Shown here piece after piece: positions 60,885 through 64,000 of a stretch of 64,000 bases of DNA; the first letter of the stretch is position 1; the number at the start of each line of letters is the position of its first letter. The DNA is from Schizochytrium sp. TIO01. Its lineage: Eukaryota; Sar; Bigyra; Thraustochytrida; Thraustochytriidae. The notes beneath the pieces are model-generated. The model saw only the letters and a list, made by a program, of their open reading frames with translations, did not search any database and had not been told where the DNA came from. The stretch spans positions 511,001 through 575,000 of the forward strand of contig SMSO01000033.1 in NCBI GenBank assembly GCA_004764695.1, read 5' to 3'. The translations under genes were made by a program, and so were the position numbers.

Positions 60885-62261
60885 TTATTTGCCACGGATG
60901 ACATCATTAACGCAATTAAACAAAGGAATAGGGTTTTTACCTTGAGCCTTAACCTTTTCAATTCGCTCCTTTGCAGCACGCTTAAAATCATCCAAGTCCA
61001 CAGCCGCCTGATCTTCGAGAACGCGGCTTTCAAAAATACGCTGCCTTCGTTCTTCGACCTCGCGTTCGCGCTTTTCTTGAGCTTGATTAAGCAGAATTGC
61101 TTGGTGCTCTCTTGCTGCCTGAAATTCAGCTTCGTATTCAAGGCGCTCAAGCTCCTCAGCATGTCTATTGTGCTCACGCCACCGTCGTGCAGCCTCACGG
61201 TCAAGATTATGTTGGTGTTCTTTCTTGTCGATGCGCTCTTTGATTTGCACTTTTCGGGATTCATCGATTGTGCGAGCGTAGGCGGCACGCTTATCAGCAA
61301 GTCGTTGCATGCGCTCGTCCTCAAGACGCCGAGCTTCGGCAATCTCTTTCTCCAATCGTGAGTTATTAGAGTCATTAATTTCTTGAAGTCTACGAATTCC
61401 TTGTTCGATCATTTCGTCACGTCGCTGCTGCTTGGATTTCTCAATCTTTTCAAACTGCGCCTTTTGGCGCGCCCGAAGAGCATCCTTTTCTGCAGCATAC
61501 CTTGCAATCTTGGCATCCTCCTCAGCTTCACGTGCAGCCATTTCTGACTTCATTTTCAGAAGCTCTTTATTAGCCTGAAGGACATCCTTCTGGTTCTGAC
61601 GGGCCGCCTCATCCCGTTTCTTCTGCATCTCAATTGCCTCAAGTTCTTGTTTGCGAGCAGCTTCTGCCATCTCTAGTCCAATAGCTTGCTCCTCTTTAAG
61701 TGCATCCACATAACGCTGGCGCACCTCCGCCAGCTGTTCCTGTTGCACTTGTGCAATGTGCTTAGCCATGGAGGAACGCTCATTTGTCTCCTTCTCTTCC
61801 CGTGCTTTTGCACGAGCCATTGACTCGCGTTCCATCTCCACGAAGCGCTGATTGTATTCAACCTCCGCTTCCTGAATACGCTGCTTAAGAGCAACTTGAT
61901 GATCACGCACATGAAGACAGTCACTAAGCCGCTCTGCAGAGGCAAGCCTCTTGGACTTGTCTGTGTTTCTGTAAATGGTTTTGGCTGCTTCATCAATGAT
62001 CTGCTTGCGTCGGGCCGCACGGAGTGAGTCTTCTTCGGCATCGATACGCAGCCGCTCGTTCTCTTGAGCATGAAGACGAGCACGGTAGTTTTCCTCCTTT
62101 TTCCGCCGCTGCGCTTCAATGGTGTCCGGCCATCGTTTCATTCGTTCCTGAGACATGAGTTGTTTTTCATCCCGACGTTTGTCACCTTCAGTCTTGGCAG
62201 GTGGTGCCACGAGGTCCTTGAAGGTCTCATATTGATCCAAGCTAATCCGACGCGGCGGCAT
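60885..62261 (-). CDS. coiled-coil ciliary protein, CFAP210 (CCDC173)/TPH-domain type
   Basis: A 458-residue protein from ATG 62259-62261; a GTG 45 bases upstream is not used. It is almost entirely alpha-helical, rich in Glu, Arg, Lys, Ala and Gln, with long runs of charged heptads from about residue 30 to 440 (REEKETNERS, RREEER-like blocks). The N-terminal 'RRISLDQYETFKDL' followed by 'QERMKRWPDTIEAQRRKKEE' resembles CFAP210/CCDC173, a microtubule inner protein of ciliary doublets with a trichohyalin-plectin-homology domain. The window also encodes an outer-arm dynein, so a flagellar role fits. Coiled coils of this composition are hard to separate, and other TPH proteins (CFAP45, CFAP53, trichoplein) remain possible. 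Confidence 0.7.
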   Translation of the reverse strand: MPPRRISLDQYETFKDLVAPPAKTEGDKRRDEKQLMSQERMKRWPDTIEAQRRKKEENYRARLHAQENERLRIDAEEDSLRAARRKQIIDEAAKTIYRNTDKSKRLASAERLSDCLHVRDHQVALKQRIQEAEVEYNQRFVEMERESMARAKAREEKETNERSSMAKHIAQVQQEQLAEVRQRYVDALKEEQAIGLEMAEAARKQELEAIEMQKKRDEAARQNQKDVLQANKELLKMKSEMAAREAEEDAKIARYAAEKDALRARQKAQFEKIEKSKQQRRDEMIEQGIRRLQEINDSNNSRLEKEIAEARRLEDERMQRLADKRAAYARTIDESRKVQIKERIDKKEHQHNLDREAARRWREHNRHAEELERLEYEAEFQAAREHQAILLNQAQEKREREVEERRQRIFESRVLEDQAAVDLDDFKRAAKERIEKVKAQGKNPIPLFNCVNDVIRGK

Positions 62262-63040
62262 CTTACCCCTTTCTTGAGCTTGAAGTCCACTAGCAGCAGC
62301 TTCCACACAACTCCTGTTCAGTCAATGCCAACGCTTGACAGGGTTTTGCAAATACGCCTTTAATAGCTGCGAGCTGACTAGCTGGCTGCCCTGTCGGCTG
62401 CCTGCTTGCACCTCAGCACGCACGCTAGCACGCACGCTAGCACGCACTAGCACGCTAGCACGCTCGCTCACTTGAGGGTACTGAGCACAGCTGATGCAAA
62501 ACAATGCAGATGCAAAGGCAATGATTTGCAAAGCAAGCTTAAGTACCTAGAGTCCTTGAGCCATCAGAGGAACATGAGCGCACATGTTTTGTCACTTCAA
62601 CGGATCCTTTTAGAATAAGAAAACCATTTTGGTGTGTACTCGCTATTACTATGTGATGGTTGTAATCCCTACATATCACCTAGTAACAGGTACTAGTTAG
62701 GCCAAGTATTAAATATTTTCTTTGTGAGATTCATGTAGAAGGTTTTAGTGCCTCTATAATGGCATACACATTTTCGCATAGGTAGAAAAATTGCTCCATA
62801 AGATTGTTTTTGCTTTGTACATTTGGGACTCAATTAAGGCGAGAGATAAGCAACATCAATTTGAATTTCGTCGTAATGGTTGATAGGACGAGATGCTGAC
62901 GAGATGGTCCAATTGCTCTGCAAAATCTTCATTAAGTCTTTTGGGAAAGAAATTAAAAATACTCTTGATGTCTTAATTGTGTTACTTCTTCATTTCGTGA
63001 CATAAGGTCATGACTTGAAAGCAAAAACCTAACAAACTTT
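62262..63040. other. intergenic region
   Basis: 780 bp. The first 280 bp is the promoter region of the CFAP210-like gene and includes a CACGCTAG-type repeat at 62415-62468. No gene seen. Confidence 0.55.
62415..62468. repeat. CGCTAGCA/CGCACG short tandem repeat
   Basis: About 54 bp of imperfect CACGCTAGCACGCA units in the promoter region of the CFAP210-like gene. Confidence 0.8.
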
Positions 63041-64000
63041 TCATTGGTGACGTGGGCGTTTAGCGTTGTCCATGCGCTCTTCATCTTCTTCCATAGTTGT
63101 TGAAGCAAGGACACGCGGACCCATAATTCTTGCAGCGTGCTCGTCATCGTCATCTCTTCGATGGCTCATCAACTCAGCGCGAATATCATCTGCCGCACTA
63201 TCACGCGTGGGTTTAGGTCCGAATGACTCAGCTTTTGCGCTTGGTGGGAGATCAGGACGCTGGCTGGCCACTGGGTCCTTGCGAATTGTTCTCTCAGAAG
63301 GGCGAGAGTTGGTTCGAATATCTTTACGAAACATAGGCAACGCGTTTGGCAAGATGATATCTTCCTCTCGAATTTTGGGCGCCTCAGAAGAGGCATAGTA
63401 AGCACGTTTCGTGGAGGCACGCCGGTGACTACTCAGTAGTGCACCCTTTGATGAAAGCTCTTTGTCGAAAAGCACCACAGTAGCTCCATTACTGCAGCCG
63501 ATAAAGATTTGGTTCAATTTGTCGTGCCATTGCACAGATACAGGTTTAATCACCATGGAAGATTTTACATCCTCATCATCGTCAGCAACTACCTGATGAG
63601 CATCTTTTTCAGTCTCCTCAATAAATTCTTTTATGCTCAATCGCAATGGACGAGATTTAGGATGTTCCACAGGGAAAATCACGAGGTCACCAAACGTTGT
63701 CTCTCCTGTGATAACAAATTTCCCATTTGGACTAAAAGTTAAACCAGTGCTTGAGGAGTCATTCTCAAGCCGTTCCGATGCAGAAAAGATTTCCCGATAG
63801 TCTCCACGGCGCACAGAAGAGTCCCACAGTTTCAATGTACCGTCTTGGCTTCTTGATGCAAGTTTTTTGCCATCGGGTGAAAATTGAACGCAGGTGATTT
63901 CTTTATCTGGGCTATGCGCAGAACGTACAGTAATGTCTGGGCGAATGTATGCCGCACTTGGACTAACATTCCATATTTGTAAAGACCCGTCAGAGCAACC
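63041..64000 (-). CDS. WD40-repeat protein, WDR70 type, C-terminal part (5' end outside window)
   Basis: The frame runs from the right window edge to TGA at 63041-63043, giving 319 visible codons; the N-terminus is missing. Two WD blades are clear near the edge: GCSDGSLQIWN and FSPDGKKLASRSQDGTLKLWD. A further blade-like segment has FSPNGKFVITGE, and another has 'VQWHDKLNQIFIGCSNGATV'. The disordered tail with KRAYYASSEAPKIREEDII and an acidic-basic end (KRPRHQ) is characteristic of WDR70. WDR70 is nuclear and in fungi and animals is linked to histone H2B ubiquitination at DNA breaks; that role here is by family only. Confidence 0.88.
   Translation of the reverse strand, partial: GCSDGSLQIWNVSPSAAYIRPDITVRSAHSPDKEITCVQFSPDGKKLASRSQDGTLKLWDSSVRRGDYREIFSASERLENDSSSTGLTFSPNGKFVITGETTFGDLVIFPVEHPKSRPLRLSIKEFIEETEKDAHQVVADDDEDVKSSMVIKPVSVQWHDKLNQIFIGCSNGATVVLFDKELSSKGALLSSHRRASTKRAYYASSEAPKIREEDIILPNALPMFRKDIRTNSRPSERTIRKDPVASQRPDLPPSAKAESFGPKPTRDSAADDIRAELMSHRRDDDDEHAARIMGPRVLASTTMEEDEERMDNAKRPRHQ

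Overview
This is nuclear DNA of a eukaryote. Long genes have no introns (a dynein heavy chain of about 4,890 residues is one open frame), the standard genetic code fits throughout, and the tRNA genes carry internal Pol III A and B boxes. An outer-arm axonemal dynein and a ciliary doublet (CFAP210-type) protein show that the organism makes flagella. Intron poverty, flagellar genes and a surface protein with a P-T repeat stalk of the kind common in stramenopiles suggest a flagellated stramenopile, perhaps a thraustochytrid. That placement is inference.

Layout. 1-8 kb: the 3' part of a TFIIIC large-subunit-like gene, a patatin-like phospholipase, and a type I membrane protein with a fibronectin-II-like module and a PT stalk. 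8-15 kb: about 7 kb in which I find no gene. 15.1-21.5 kb: a tandem family of small secreted cysteine-rich proteins with three intact genes, one decayed gene and one unit whose coding region is deleted, all five sharing an upstream element. 22.3-29.5 kb: two AAA+ proteins with signal peptides and, after 1.6 kb, an inner-nuclear-membrane-like protein whose lumenal domain could be a degenerate AAA fold. Together they look like a torsin/LAP1-type set. 30-31.4 kb: a TBC1D20/Gyp8-type Rab GAP. 31.7-46.4 kb: the dynein heavy chain. 47-51 kb: a four-pass membrane protein, an aspartyl/asparaginyl beta-hydroxylase and an orphan gene. 51.8-53.3 kb: eight tRNA-Glu genes, five UUC and three CUC, all on the minus strand, some probably co-transcribed. 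55.1-59.0 kb: a membrane-associated LRR protein with a C-terminal domain that matches the bacterial NEL (IpaH/SspH/SlrP) E3 ubiquitin ligase. 60.9-64 kb: CFAP210-like protein and the 3' part of a WDR70-like gene.

The strongest candidates for something undescribed are the LRR-NEL ligase in a eukaryotic chromosome (55113-58997), the secreted cysteine-rich family with its shared upstream element (15147-21518), and the cluster of ER/nuclear-envelope AAA-fold genes (22341-29469).

Limits: all identifications come from reading motifs, without any database search. Where a predicted frame opened with GTG or TTG I moved the start to the first in-frame ATG.
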